DNA of 64,000 nt, taken from positions 23,892,767 through 23,956,766 of the forward strand of contig OZ037766.1 of NCBI GenBank assembly GCA_964035545.1, written 5' to 3'. Every line of letters starts with the position of its first letter. The first letter of the stretch is position 1. The notes under the pieces are model-generated. The model had not been told where the DNA came from, made no database searches, and was given only the letters and a program-made list of their open reading frames with translations. Below, piece after piece: positions 11,883-24,911 of the stretch. This DNA comes from Bugula neritina (taxonomy: Eukaryota > Bryozoa > Gymnolaemata > Cheilostomatida > Bugulidae). The position numbers and the translations under genes were made by a program.

Positions 11883-13017
11883 GTGAGTAATTGTAATTGA
11901 AAAGTATTTTTAAATGGCAATTTTGATAATTTTTATACTATAAAGCTTCTTTAAAAGCTAAATAGTAATATATTATACCCTAAGTGAATTGGCTAAGTTT
12001 GATGTTAATAACTATAACATTACAACTAGTAACAGTATATTGCTCTACTTTTTAAAATATGTTCTAAAACATTCTTAGGTATGAAATGTCACTGTTATAT
12101 GAAACTAGCACAAATAATTATCTTACATTTATTAGGTTATAGCTTACTAATCATCATCTATTGTGTTGCTTTGTCTCATATTACAGTATAGTTACTCTTG
12201 GATATAAGTTATAATTATAGAGAAACACTCACAAATAGCAGTTTCAGCTGAACTTTTGCGTGCTTAATTTTTTCTCACCGTGACAACTTATTGTATCCTT
12301 TTTATTCATAATATTCTATGTGAAAATCTAATATAATATGTGTATTTTTCAATTAAACAGCACTTGGAGCAGATATTTGTATTTCATGCTCTAAGGAAGC
12401 ATCATGCAGATGGACACCTCTGAAAGGGCTACATTGTCAATGTAACCCTGGATTTGCTGGAGATGGGAGACACTGTGAAGGTGAGAATAGAAATGCTTTC
12501 AACAATCGAACTAGTATTAATTTTTGACAGTTTCCTATTTAACAAGCTGCTGCAGTTCAAACTATTCACATAACCATGCAGCTAGTTCCATAAAAGTTTT
12601 ATAATATTCTAGTGCATGGTAGTTAAATGTTTCTTTATTTTAGAGCTAAATTTTTTCATATACTGCCATATATATGCTGACATTTATATACTAGGAAAGA
12701 GCCTAAGATTCATTATATTGCGACTAAAAACAATTTGATTTGGCATAAACGTTCTAGAATTTATGTACATAACAAACTAGAAGTTAGCTTGTTAGTTGGT
12801 AAAAAGTTTGACAGATAGTAATTAATAATCTATATTTCTATGTAATAATGTAGATATTGATGAATGTTCTTCTGGCACCCAACTGAGATGTAGTACCAAA
12901 GGTTACTGTGTAAACACCCATGGCTCTGCCAGATGCCAGTGTTACCCTGGCTACATTGGAAATGGAATTGATTGTATTCATCAAAGTTTTCTAAAATCAT
13001 ATGACAATTATAACTAA
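11883..13017 (+). pseudogene. Gene B downstream EGF exons, beyond the stop
   Basis: Two intact EGF exons follow the broken exon: 12,361-12,480 (phase 1-1; CxxCSKEASCRW...HCQCNPGFAGDG) and 12,854-13,017 (DIDECSSGTQ...CQCYPGYIGNG, stop TAA 13,015-13,017). Splice sites are intact and the sequence stays close to gene C (34,473-34,592 and 34,966-35,129). They can be reached only if the palindrome stop is bypassed, for example by splicing it out. Confidence 0.7.
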
Positions 13018-14812
13018 AACAATTATAATAATAAATATTTGTGATTTATACCTGGTAATTCCAGTTTTAAATTGTAGTTCAAGTATAGTATGAGGCGCTG
13101 GTGCTTCTATTTTAACTAATTAAATTAGTATATAATTATATTTAATTCTAGATATGCTTGAAAATTTATACATGCTGTTGTAAGATTATTGAAACATGAC
13201 TAATTTACAGAAAATAATTTGGTAGTTGAACAACAATTTGAGTTCTAAATATGACATCATGTGTTTCTGCTGTTTATTTCTAAATATAATTTAAACCATT
13301 GCAGCATGGGTCAAGTGATAACCATGAATGTTTTAAAGTAGCCTGAAAATTATAAATAAATCATTTGAATAAACTGCAGAAATAGTATTTCTAGCTGGTG
13401 TTAGATCCAAAGTCTTGCTAGTTCTAAGTAGGCTATACCTAAGCTTATTATAATCCCCAGTTTCAAATTGATTGATAACTTGCTGGATGAGTTGACAGTG
13501 TGTATGTGCAAAAGTTTTTTTGTTGGTTAATTCAACTTAATAGTTGACTTACTATTTAAAGTGATAGACTACCTAACTTATTGGGCGACTTTGCTATTAT
13601 ATGACTGCATTAATTATAAGTTCTATTAAGTGGCAAATAGCAGTTATTTCAGATTATTACATTCATTAGAAGCTATTTAAAAAAGCTGTTTGAAAATTAA
13701 AAACGTATATAAAACACATTACCATGAATTACTTGTGTTATAAACGCTAGAATTAGCAGGATGGTATATGGCAAGACTTTTTATTGCCTGATGTTGTGAA
13801 AATTACAAACAAAATTAAAGTTTTTCATTTAGATTGACCTAGATGCACACTCTATCACATGTCATAACATTGTCAGCCAGCATGATGTCACTCGTGTGCA
13901 CAAGCAATGCTATTGTTTGACATACTGTATGTATATTACCCTAGCGAGTAGGAGCGTTGTGGGTTAATATTCCCACAACGTTCAATTATAAAGTGTTAGT
14001 GACTTCATATTCTTTTAATTATGTCTTAAAGTATAAAATGACAGGGTTTTATTGTTAAGTTTGAAGGAATCATTAGACTCTTGGAGTATTCGGGCTTATG
14101 AGCGAAGAGGAGACAAATGCTGTGTTGTATTGACTGACAGCAATTCTAGAAGCAGAACAATATGTGGTTATTGGTAAATACTGTGTATTTCTAAGGACAT
14201 GAGAAAATATATATGCAGCAAATAGTCACATTAATTTCTGTTTGTAAAGAAAATATTTTGTTTAAGCTTAAAAAATAAAATAAGTGACATAGTATATTAG
14301 TTCATAAAATAAATTATGAAAAAATGGCAGGTGTAGCTAAAATAGAATTTAGATACTGCCAAAAATATAAGATAATGGCGCACCTGGAATTTGAGAGCAT
14401 AGCTTATAGAAGATTCTTATAGAGAGGTTGAGGTATAAACAAAAGGATAACCAGTAAAAATAAAACGAAAAGGTAAAACGCCAAAAATTAAAAAGATCCA
14501 TGTAGCCACGATTCTAAAAAAATTTATGGGTAGTTATTCATTAGATTTCAAAAATAAATTTTAGAAAAACTTCCAAGAATATTTGAAGGAAGTAAAGATT
14601 CCTTCTGAATTCACTACTCAGTTACATAATACTGCAAAAAATTACGATAGAGATTATAAATGGCACCACATTGAAGGCATAGTTGAAACATACTTAATGA
14701 TGGATTGAAACAGATTTAAAACAAACCTTGTTAATAGGCTACAGATAGCTTTTAAAGAGCCGTAATACTATAACTCAGATCTAAGTACAACATTCCCTAA
14801 ATAGCACGAGAG
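13018..14812. other. Intergenic, gene B to carrier fragment
   Basis: No exon is seen. AATAAA occurs at 13,355-13,360, a plausible polyadenylation signal for gene B. A small perfect hairpin with arms CGTTGTGGG/CCCACAACG and a loop of about 8 nt lies near 13,953-13,979. The whole stretch is repeated at 35,130-36,946, where the hairpin has decayed. Confidence 0.6.
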
Positions 14813-16401
14813 CTAGACTGGTCTTATACCAACAATAGATCTCAGCTGTTCGAATATAAAAAATGTGACTATAGTGTGTGGTCCTATTCTCATCCAGTTT
14901 GGTATGAAGCCCTTATATAACCCTTTCAAACCTTCTGCTTTAAGGCACTGACGGGCTGCGTCTAATGGTGAATTGTATTTAAGACCTTTTCCACCTGTTA
15001 AACAAAAATAATAATACTAGAATCCAAGAACTTATTTCAAAAATATTTTCATTATATTAATATAAACAAAATATCATACATATATAGCAAGTATCAACTT
15101 AGCAAGTTTTACAAAATTTTAAAGTATAAAATCCAATCAAATTATTTTTGTAGAGTTTTTTTTTGCAAACTTAAACATCTCTAACCTGTCTTTCACTGCT
15201 CATGGTGAAAAATAACTACAGAACTCCACATAAATATAAAATCAGTATTGATAATTTCTATCACAACGCTGACTATTTTTATAGAAAAGCTGACGAGATA
15301 CAAACCTATCTTATGCTGATTCATAATCCTAGTTTTTATAGTGTCCACTGGAGAGGTGGTGATAGCACACATCAGGCCAGCGACCATTGAAGATACAATA
15401 TGCAGAGGTACTCCTTCCTCCATGAGCTGGTGGTTTAGTAAGGTGTGTTTCATGTGGTCATACGTGGGTATCTACAGTATCCATACAGCGCATGTACAGA
15501 AGATAGGAGAAAAAAGCTCAACACAGTTGCGCTTATATTTATTAAGCAGCACATCAACATGGAACTTACCTGTAAATTAAACCTACACAATCGCATCAGA
15601 GAAATTAAAAAAGGCACTAGTTGGTTTAATTTTTACCAGTGCGCCTGTATTTCTAGCATTTATGTTTAGCTATTTAAAAACCAGAAGAAAAAAATTGCTT
15701 CACGCGTGCGCATGAATGACATATCATAGATTTACGAAACTGGTCAAAGTTAAGCGATTGTATATTATACAATAAAGAGTTGTCTGCTCTTGATATAGCT
15801 GAATGCTCAGTACAGACTGAAACTTATTTTGTCATCCTTAGTTACAACAAACTCTAACAAAATTATTGGTAGAGCTGGGCGTAGGTGATACACTTTTTAT
15901 ATAAATACTGGCGCGGAAGCTTCTTCAAACTACATTCCTAAATTAAGAAAACAACCGCAAAATACTGACAAAATAATTGAGCTTTAATATACTGCTATGT
16001 ACTAAGAGACTTACAACTACTCACACAAGTTTATAGTCGCTATCCCTGTGAGAAACCCCTGATAGAAAAGGTAAACTTTTGTTAAATCGGGCTAAGGACT
16101 TATTCAGATGAGGCACAAGAGCAATTATGACTAGATGCCTTTCCTAACATCACCAATGGCCTTTGTCTGGGCTCAAACCCATGACCTTCGTGCTTCCTAG
16201 ACAAACGCTCTAACCCCTAGACCAAAACTACTATTACGTAAAATAAGATATGCAATGTAAATGTCTAACTAAACATTAAAATTTAATGTTAATTTTGTTA
16301 CCAATAGCTGTGCCAAAGGTAATACTTATTTACTTGAGTAGCTGTGAGTATCATAGCTCTACACACAGTAGGTGTACATCCTGTCCAAAGACCTCTAACA
16401 C
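14813..16401 (-). pseudogene. 3' fragment of uncoupling-protein-like mitochondrial carrier
   Basis: Three minus-strand exons survive: 16,401-16,334, 15,471-15,306 and 14,994-14,813 (stop TAG 14,813-14,815). They encode the last 139 or so residues of an SLC25 carrier: GVRGLWTGCTPTVCRA, then IPTYDHMKHTLL and the signature SPVDTIKTR, then YKGFIPNWMRIGPHT. Phases (1-0, 0-1, 1) and splice sites match the complete copy at 36,947-41,407. The four 5' exons of that copy have no counterpart here: homology ends near 16,776, where sequence of an A-type mucin gene begins. The fragment is therefore a by-product of the segmental duplication and probably non-functional, although no internal stop is seen. Confidence 0.85.
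16024..16232 (-). mobile_element. tRNA-derived SINE, copy 1
   Basis: On the minus strand: a tRNA-like head with an A box of the TGGTCTAGGGG type, a B box region and a body containing GATGTTAGGAAAGGCAT. It has the same family structure as copies at 38,161-38,370, 39,443-39,649 and 55,438-55,647. It lies inside the duplicated carrier intron and is paired with the 38-kb copy by duplication. Confidence 0.75.
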
Positions 16402-16775
16402 CTATGGAAATGAAACAATACAAGAAATGTACATTCTCAGCTGCACGTCAATGCCGTAGAGATAGACTGATTAACTGTCATTCAGAGGTGGTACTGCGTG
16501 AGGGTTACAAACCACTAACAGAAAGGTTGTTCACATGACCCATAATATTGCTCTACTCTACCGACTAAGTCATTCACATTCGTTTATTGCAGAGCAATGC
16601 ACCTCATTATTATGTTTCATAAATCAGAGCCGAATTTGCAAAAAATATATGTTATTGAGTAGCTATGACATAGAGGACACAAATCCTAATGACTTGAACA
16701 TTGCGATTACTTACATTTAAATTTCAAGTATACACCTGCAAAAAATAAACAGGTAATGCGGCGAATTTTAGTGAG

Positions 16776-16782
16776 CAATTCT
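16776..16782. other. Segmental duplication junction
   Basis: Left of this point the sequence matches 38,8xx-38,911 (carrier intron, ending gtgag[c/t]aat). Right of it the sequence matches gene A from about 2367 (aattct[a/g]gggtgtttta). The few shared bases (aatt) look like junction microhomology. This is the seam between two tandem units of roughly 22 kb. Confidence 0.8.
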
Positions 16783-16894
16783 GGGGTGTTTTATTTGCTT
16801 ACATACATGCACATGCTTGGTGCCTATAGCAACAGTTCCACATAAATAATGTATTTTGTTATTTCTTTTCTGCAATGTAATAAATGTTTGATAG

Positions 16895-17382
16895 TTGTAA
16901 TGAGACAGCAGCCAACTCTCACTCTAAATTCTAACTGCGCAAATACTGATGGTTCTTATGAGCATATTTGTAAAGATGGTTATGCAAGAAATGAATACTT
17001 ATGTTCAGATAATTATTAAAAAGTGAGAATTTTTTGAAGTGTTGAGAGTACGGGCACTATTCTTAGTAGTAAATAGCTAGAAAAAATTCGCATTTATTTC
17101 CAAGTGTTTATATACCCAACATAGTATTCTATACATAATTATCTTTTATCAATGTTGTATTTTCAGTATACTACTGAAGTCTTAATTTTGTAGATGTAGA
17201 TGAATGTTCTATAAAAGCAGACTCCTGTGATAAAGCAGCTAATTGTGTCAATACCCTGGGGTCTTATACATGTAAATGTAAAACTGGTTATTTTGGTAAT
17301 GGAAGAAAGTGTACAGGTCAGTATTATAGCTATTCATATTACATTATTATTTTTTTAGAAGAAAATTGATAGCATTTTTAAA
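16895..17382 (+). pseudogene. Fragment X: A-type gene piece with decayed and intact EGF exons
   Basis: The fragment begins at the duplication junction in the intron before the decayed EGF exon (16,895-17,008; open here but with no donor). One intact EGF exon follows at 17,194-17,316 ([14 protein letters not shown]...CKTGYFGNG). Homology to gene A stops at about 17,382, where an inverted segment begins. Its 3' continuation, EGF exon 24,911-24,786 and terminal exon 23,938-23,775, lies inverted 7 kb away (fragment E). Confidence 0.8.
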
Positions 17383-20300
17383 AAAACGTATCCAGGGTTA
17401 CAGTGGCAAAAAGCAGAACCAACAGTATTTATACAAAATCCATTGGAACTACAAGCTGGTGGGTTGTTAGAGGTACACTCATTTATATCTGCAAGACAAT
17501 GAGATAAATATAGCAAGGTGATGCATAGACTGGTGGGTATTTAAGGCAGCTAATTTTGTAGCAAGAAATATAATAAGTAATACTGTTCAATGTGTAAGCA
17601 ACATATAATTAAGCTTTTTGTTTATTAGCGTTAATAGAAAATATTTTGTGAGCATTGGTATTTGTGAGTATTGACTACATTGATAAAAATAATTTCTCTT
17701 ATCTTTTGTCATATTACCTAATATCTCAAAATTAAAATTTCTCATAAGTAAAATTATAAATATCATTTATACTACCAGATTCTATTGAAATATTATTAGC
17801 AAAAGTATTACTATGTTATAATGGTTAACATCTCCGTACTATATATAATTTTGAGTTCATGCTTTTAGTTTAAATTACGGTAAAGTGCTTAATTCAAATC
17901 TGTGTGCATGTGCATTTATAAAACTTGTCATTGTTATATGAATTTTTATGCATTTCATTTTAGTATTTAGCAGTTTGCTTAGCAAACCATTTCCATACAC
18001 ATTTTATGTCATGTAGAAATTTGAGTATAATTTTCTATTTTTTAAATAATTGTGCATATGAATTAAATTTACTTCCTTTTTCAGACAAACAATTATTTTT
18101 TGCAGCTATATTTGCCCAAAACAGGTGAAGTTCAACTTCTTAGTGCAGCATTAATATTTACGGATGTACTACACTCTAACCAATAATAATTATTTACTAT
18201 TATATTATATACTACAGCCAATAATAATTATTTACTCTTTTACTATAACAATCTAATCAATTAGTCTATAACAAAAACTATAATAAAACTGTTTGGCAAG
18301 TATTACTCCAGCTACAAGCCAACCTTTACAGTGTTTTCCATCTCCTGTGAAACCGGAATCACACTTGCAATGCAATCCTTTAAGAAACTCCCATCTACAT
18401 GATGCATCAGCTGAACATGTCTTACAGACATCAGGATTAATTGATGAAGCTGTAATTCAATAAGAATGAATGAATTATGAGAGTAAATGGCTCTGACTTT
18501 TAAAGTAAATTTCTGGTGGCTGTAATTTATATATTACCAAGAAGAAACTATATATTATAAAGACTTATTGTCAATATTGATGAATTGCAAATAATTGAAA
18601 TTAACTTAGTTAAGCTTAACATTTTCCAAACATATGTTTAGATACATATTAGTTCAAATTCATAAATTTTGAAAAAAAACAGTTGCATATGCAAAGTAGG
18701 CTTTATTTTAAAACTTGATCAAAATTGCCTAAAAACTCAAAATTATAAGGAAAATAAATAGTTATAATTAGTAGTTTATGTGAAATGAACAATTGTTGTC
18801 ATCAAATACTTAGTAGCAACATAAAATTTTTATGTAATCTATAATGGCTATCAATTTGCGTCTAAAAAAAAATAATAATAATCTATTATAAATAACGAAT
18901 ACTGACCTGTACACTCTCTTCCATTACCAACATAACCAGTTTTACATTTACATGTATAAGACCCCAGGGTATTGACACAATTAGCTGCTTTATCACAGGA
19001 GTCTGTTTTTATAGAACATTCATCTACATCTACAAAATTAAGACTTCAATAGTATACTGAGAAGACAAGATTGATATAAGATATGTATAGAATATTATGT
19101 TGGGTATATAAACACTTAGAAATAAATGCGAATTTTTTCTATCTATTTACTAATAAGAATAGTGCCTTTACTCTCAACGCTTCAAAGAAATTCTCATTTT
19201 TTGATAATTATCTGAACATAAGTATCCATTTTTTGCATAACCATTTTTACAAATATGCTCATAAGAGCCATCAGTATTTGCGCAGTTAGAATTTAGAGTG
19301 ACAGTTGTCTGCTGTCTCATTACATCTATCAAACATTTATTACATTGCAGAAAAGAAATAACAAAATATATTATTTATATATAACTGTTATTATAGGCAC
19401 CAAGCATGTGCATGTATGTAAGCAAATAAAACACCCTAGAATTTCGGTCACACTTCTTTAGATAAATATAGCATCAGGTAAAAGTAAAGAAGCTATACTG
19501 ACCTCTACATGACACTCCACTACCACTGTAACCATCTTTACATTGACAGTTAAAAGAACCTTTAGTATTTATACAGTTAGCATCAGGGTGACAGTCATCT
19601 GGTTTCAGAGTACACTCATCAATATCTATAATGTTGATAATAATTTATAACAAATCTTGCACAAATTGTTAATCATCAGTAAATGCATATAATTAATTTG
19701 TTTTAACTGATAGAACACCAATACTAAATCAGATGGAAACAGAACTGATAAAAATAGTAGTTGGTATTGTTTTAGTGATAGTACTTGTCTTTACTACAGG
19801 AGATGTTTCCATTCCAGTCCCAACTACTTTCAATGGAACTGTAACATCAGCTGCTGTTTCATTAACTGTAACTGAAACAACACTTTTCAATAAATCTAAC
19901 AGACTTCTAGATTTTGTTGTTTTACTGATTGATGGAGTTGTAGATGTTGTGAGTTCATATGTCTGTGTATCTCTTTGAGCAGCCTTAGGAAAAGTACTCT
20001 GTGTTGGAACTGTCATTACTTCTGTTCCTTTTATTACTAAAGGAACTTTGACATCACTTCCTGTCTCATTAGCTGGCACTGAGACGAGGTTCTGCAGTAA
20101 ACCCAGCAAACCTTGAGAGGCATCAGCAGCACTAACTATAAAGTGACATATAAAATTAAAAAGTCAAGCAACTCTTGCAGTTGTCACCAAGTTTAAATTC
20201 AGAAGCAGGTTGGAATAAGAAAGTGCTAAAATTGCTACAACAGACACTAGAGATTTTAAATACCATAATTATATGCTTATTATATATACTATCAAGATTC

Positions 20301-22211
20301 CTGAGTATTTATAGCTCAAGGGTATCCAACATTTATCAATTGAGAGCCACTGCAATGGGCTATCCTATGGCAAGTGTCACATTGTAAAATTTAGCTTGGG
20401 CTGTGGCCACAGCATAAAGTTTTATTCCAAATTTCTATGAATCATTACACAATAAAGTTCCGACAATTACTGCATGCTGCATGTTTTTAGTATAAATAAA
20501 AAAAAATAAAAAAATAAAAAAATAATTTTTTTATTTTGATTCATATGTATGTGCAAAACAATTTAACTTGTTTTTTGAGGGCTACATAAATGCCTGTTGG
20601 ACAGCCCTAATTTAGCGAACTTAAAAGAGGTTAGGGAAATAGATGATAAAATATGTCAACTGGACTTGGACCAGTAAGCTACATTATAACACTTTCTCAC
20701 TTTTAGTTACTTTTACATTTTAATCAGCAACAAATTTTATCTGTAATTTATAATTATATGCTGCTAAAAAGATTTAGCCATAGAAAAACTTGCATATATA
20801 TAATACTTAGATTGTGCTGGTAAATCTAAGCAGATGATATGTTTCTACTTTACAATGCATTTTTAACTTACATACTTTATTAATTAATTTGCTTTTGAAA
20901 TACATATAGCCTATTAAAGTATGTTATAGTTATTACTAATATTTATTTTCAATTATTTCTATTTTATGAACGTTTATAAATATTTATTAAAGTTCGAATT
21001 TCAATACATATACTAGTACAGTTTTACTTAACATGTTGCTTTGCAGTTTGTTACTAAGAAAATAGCTTCTTTACAACTTTATGTACTGATTTTTGATGAT
21101 AACTGGTTTGTGTGTTAATAGTTCCTTTTCAGCAAGCGGAAGTATAAAACATGTGTAAAATTAAATAATTTTTATTAAAGATATTATACCTATGAACATT
21201 TTATAGCTAGACTTTATTTCTGCATAAAATATGTCAAATGATGATCTATGCAGGTGTTTAAGTTTATTCTATAATCTACAAGCAAGTTTTATGGTATATC
21301 TGATTAATTCCCATCAAGTACCAACTGTCAATTGCCATTTTTTGACTTAGAAATGTGCTTTTGGTAAAGGAAACCAAATTCTTACCAGCCTTATTATGCA
21401 GCCTTATTATAACAACTATTTTAAAAATTACGCTTTTATTGCGAATGCGTTGTCTCGTAATACTTTTCCATTAATAAAAGAGACTAGGGATGCTGGGAAT
21501 TAAGCAGAATAGTACCAATATTATATGTAATTTTAATTTTGCTATGTGTACATTTTTAATCTGTTATTACAATACAATAAAGCAATTAGGATAAGTTGGA
21601 GTAAGCATTATTAATGAATTGGGAAATAAAAGCTTTTTAATATTTTTTTGTAAGCAAGCTGCAGCAATGAGACAAGTGTTACAATGGATATATATATGCA
21701 ACAGAATAACACGTTTGAATCATCAGCCTGTAAGATTATGCAACTTTAAAAATAAGCTCCATGCATTCTATAAATATAAATGTTTTTGCACAGGGAAAGT
21801 ACCTAAAATAAACTTTCTAAAAGCACCTAAAAGCCAGTAAAGACTAATGAACAATGCATCATCCTAAATGGCTCAGTGGAAATAATATCTGCAATTTCAA
21901 AAAAATATAATTGTTGCTAAAAAGTCACTGAATAATCAAATTTCTGTTAAAATAAAAAATGAAACCTTATGTTAGTTTAGAAATAAAACACTGCATGTAG
22001 GTATAAAAGCATAAGATTTCCACACCACTGTTTTTTCCTATTACTGTACTAGGTAATAGTTCAAAAACTAACTTTAAGTAACTAATTCTTGAGAATGATG
22101 CTGTATAACCTACATTTTGCTTTGTGCTAAACTGAAGCTGTAGACTCACTCACCTTTCATACCACCTTCCATCAGAATCAACAAGAAAACACATTTATGA
22201 AGAGTAAACAT
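17355..22211 (-). CDS. Gene D: A-type mucin/EGF gene in the inverted segment, chimeric 3' end
   Basis: Minus-strand exons: 22,211-22,154 (signal peptide [14 protein letters not shown]), 20,135-19,746 (VSAADASQG, two VSV...NET motifs, short PTS tract), 19,625-19,503 (EGF), 19,029-18,907 (EGF), 18,449-18,324 (EGF variant) and 17,488-17,355 (terminal EGF). The phases agree and the model gives 317 codons plus stop. The last exon is cut inside the EGF domain after CNPGY: the inversion breakpoint replaces GNGFDCVHQ and the rest with [10 protein letters not shown] and a stop. The sixth Cys of that EGF is lost. A decayed EGF exon at 19,325-19,212 has no donor and is skipped in this model. The product may be secreted but misfolded at its C-terminus. 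Expression unknown. Confidence 0.68.
19212..19325 (-). pseudogene. Decayed EGF exon in gene D
   Basis: Same 114-nt remnant as at 2488-2601. It has no internal stop here (GYLCSD) but lacks the first EGF cysteines and a GT donor. Confidence 0.7.
20317..20609. mobile_element. hAT-like MITE in intron 1 of gene D
   Basis: In minus orientation it begins TAGGGCTGTCCAAC and ends GTTGGATACCCTTG. It is the counterpart of the elements in genes A, B and C, with some decay and A-rich slippage in the middle. Non-coding. Confidence 0.45.
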
Positions 22212-23774
22212 GGCAGTTGCTGACAGTTTGCTTTCCCTTACAAAAATCTTCTTGACTTGTGAAGTTTTAAAATGCTAGCATGCAAAGCTGACTATCAGTT
22301 ATATGCAGTATTTTTTTGTTATCAGAAAACTTGGTGGTGAAATGTGAGAAGGTAAGCTCAGTATATGCTGCAATAGTTGTTATCAAAATATAAAGTTTGA
22401 CGGCGAGCAGCCAATAAAATCACAAAACAATCCCCATTAGTCTTTCATATGTCTTCTTAACCTATATAGAAATCTATCAGCCATAGATGAAGTAGTTATT
22501 AAATTAAAGTGTTTTGAACTTACAGTTTGTGATGAGAGTGGTGATTATTGTCAAGTTGTACAAACACTCTTAAAAATAAGCAGAATAATTGAGCTAATTA
22601 GGTTGTTTTGAACTTTATATTATAGCAAGTAATACCACTGATAAATAGTGTATAATTATATAACCAAAAAGTTTTTAGATAAGAAAAATTCTCCATTACT
22701 TCCTTCTTATTGTAGTGTGCTTCAACATTGGCCAAAACTCATGCTTTTGCAAAACATTCACTCGAACTATTTTACTCATTTTTTTCCATCTGAACTTTTT
22801 AATCTACAATGCTTTCTATATATATACTAGTACATTGCATAATTAGTTTTTCTTCAAATTATCCACATTTAACTTTTCTTCTATCTAATCTTAAATATAA
22901 TGACAAGCTTTGTTATATAAGATGTGTTTAATGGCCCAGATAGTTATCCAGGTGGCATGCTGGCTAATTTAAGGTCACTAGTATATAAGCGTCTGAGAAT
23001 AATAATATATTATTTGTTGTTTTCTAACCTTGATTAATAGTTTTAACTAAATCATTTTATAACTTCAAAAACAATATTAGTATTATAATATAAATTTATG
23101 ATCAATTTAACATAAAATAGATACGTATACATAATAATCTAGTAGACTCTGGGAGCTGTTGCCAATATCGTTGATAAGGGTAGTTTAAATGATTATAAGA
23201 GTTGTATTGACTTACAACTCACAACTAAGCAAGAGTATATATCTGATCAAAGTACTTCTTTGACATTGCTTGGCCAATTTCATGCTAGTAAAACGAAATG
23301 CTAGTCTAAGCAACTTTAAATCATTATATAATATATACATTTATAATGACATAACATTGATCATGCAATCTGCTCGTGTAAAGTTGACCCAATTTTTTTA
23401 TAAAATATTTTATCTACGCTAAATGTCATATAATGTTACTTCAAAGATATTCTGAATAAAAATAATGCTTTTAAGTAGCCTTAAACTGCCAGTATTTTTG
23501 TTGTTTTATGAGTGCATGTGCACATATAACTGCAACCATATATTTCTAAGCTAAAACATTTTATTGTTGATCAATTATTGATTAAAAAAAAGAAGAAAAT
23601 TTTAAGTATTTTTATAAAAAAAGCACTGCAAGCCTTGCTTTAATAGCAAAAGAAAATTTGGATATCATAAATGTGAAACACAATATTATATAAAAACATA
23701 TAGCACTCAATATGTTTATTGTCAGTAATTATATGTTAACTGGCAACTTCAACTTAATTCATTTCAACGTTCTA
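22212..23774. other. Spacer between gene D and fragment E, inverted copy of the A-B spacer
   Basis: No exon is seen. It is the reverse complement of 4486-6055 with scattered differences. It probably contains the promoter of gene D next to 22,211. Confidence 0.6.
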
Positions 23775-24911
23775 TTAGCCAAAGTTTTCAAATGACTTGA
23801 AGAAGTCTTGGTGAACACAATCAAAACCATCTCCAACATATCCAGGGTTACAGTGGCAAGAAGCAGAACCAACAGTATTTATGCAAAATCCATTGGAACT
23901 ACAAGCTGGTGGGTTGTTAGAGGTACACTCGTTTATATCTGCAAGACAATGAGATAAATATAGCAAGGTGATGCATAGACTGGTGGGTATTTAAGGCAGC
24001 TAATTTTGTAGCAAGAAATATAATAAGTAATACTGTTTAATGTGTAAGCAAAATAGAATTAAAACTATAGCTTTTTGTTTATTAGCTTTGATAGAAAAAA
24101 TGTTTTGTGAGCAATAATTGGTATTTGTGAGTATTGACTACATTGATAAAAATAATTTCTTTTATCTTTTGTCATATTACCTAATACCTCAAAGTTATAA
24201 TTTATCATAAATACAATTATAAATATAATTTATACTACTAGATTCTATTGAAATATTATTAGCAAAAGTATTACTATGTACTGTAATGGTCAACCTCTCC
24301 GTACTATATATAACTTTGAGTTCATGCTTTTGATTTGCATTATGGTTAAGTGCTTAATTCAAATCTGTGTGCATGTGCATTTATAAAACTTATCATTGTT
24401 ATATGAATTTTTATGTATTTCATTTTAGTATTTAGCAGTTTGCTTAGCAAACCATTTCCATACACATTTTATGTCATGTGGAAAATTGAGTAAAGTTTTC
24501 TATTTTATAAATAATTGTGCATATGAATTAAATTTACTTCCTTTTTCAGACAAACAATTATTTTGTGCAACTATATTTGCCCAAAACAGGTGAGGTTCAA
24601 CTTCTTAGTGCATCATTAATATTTATGGATGTACTACACTCTAACCAATAATAATCCTTTACTATTATATTATATACTACAGCCAATAATAATTATTTAC
24701 TCTTTTACTATAACAATCTAATCAATTAGTCTATAACAAAAACTATAAAACTGTTTGGTAAGTATTACTCAAGCTACAAGCCAACCTTCACAGTGTTTTC
24801 CATCTCCTGAGAAACCAGAATCACACTTGCAATGCAATCCTTTAAGAAACTCCCATCTACATGATGCATCAGCTGAACATGTCTTACAAACATCAGGATT
24901 AATTGATGAAG
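23775..24911 (-). pseudogene. Fragment E: last two EGF exons of a disrupted A-type gene
   Basis: Minus-strand exons are 24,911-24,786 (EGF variant [12 protein letters not shown]...CDSGFSGDG) and 23,938-23,775 ([15 protein letters not shown]...GYVGDGFDC, ending FKSFENFG, stop TAA 23,775-23,777). Both are open with normal splice sites. There is no 5' part on this strand because the inversion breakpoint near 25,298 cuts the preceding intron. The matching 5' piece is fragment X at 16,895-17,382 on the plus strand. Confidence 0.8.

Noticed and set aside
15202-15669. Plus-strand open frames across the carrier fragment
   Set aside because: They are antisense to the carrier exon at 15,306-15,471 and show no domain.
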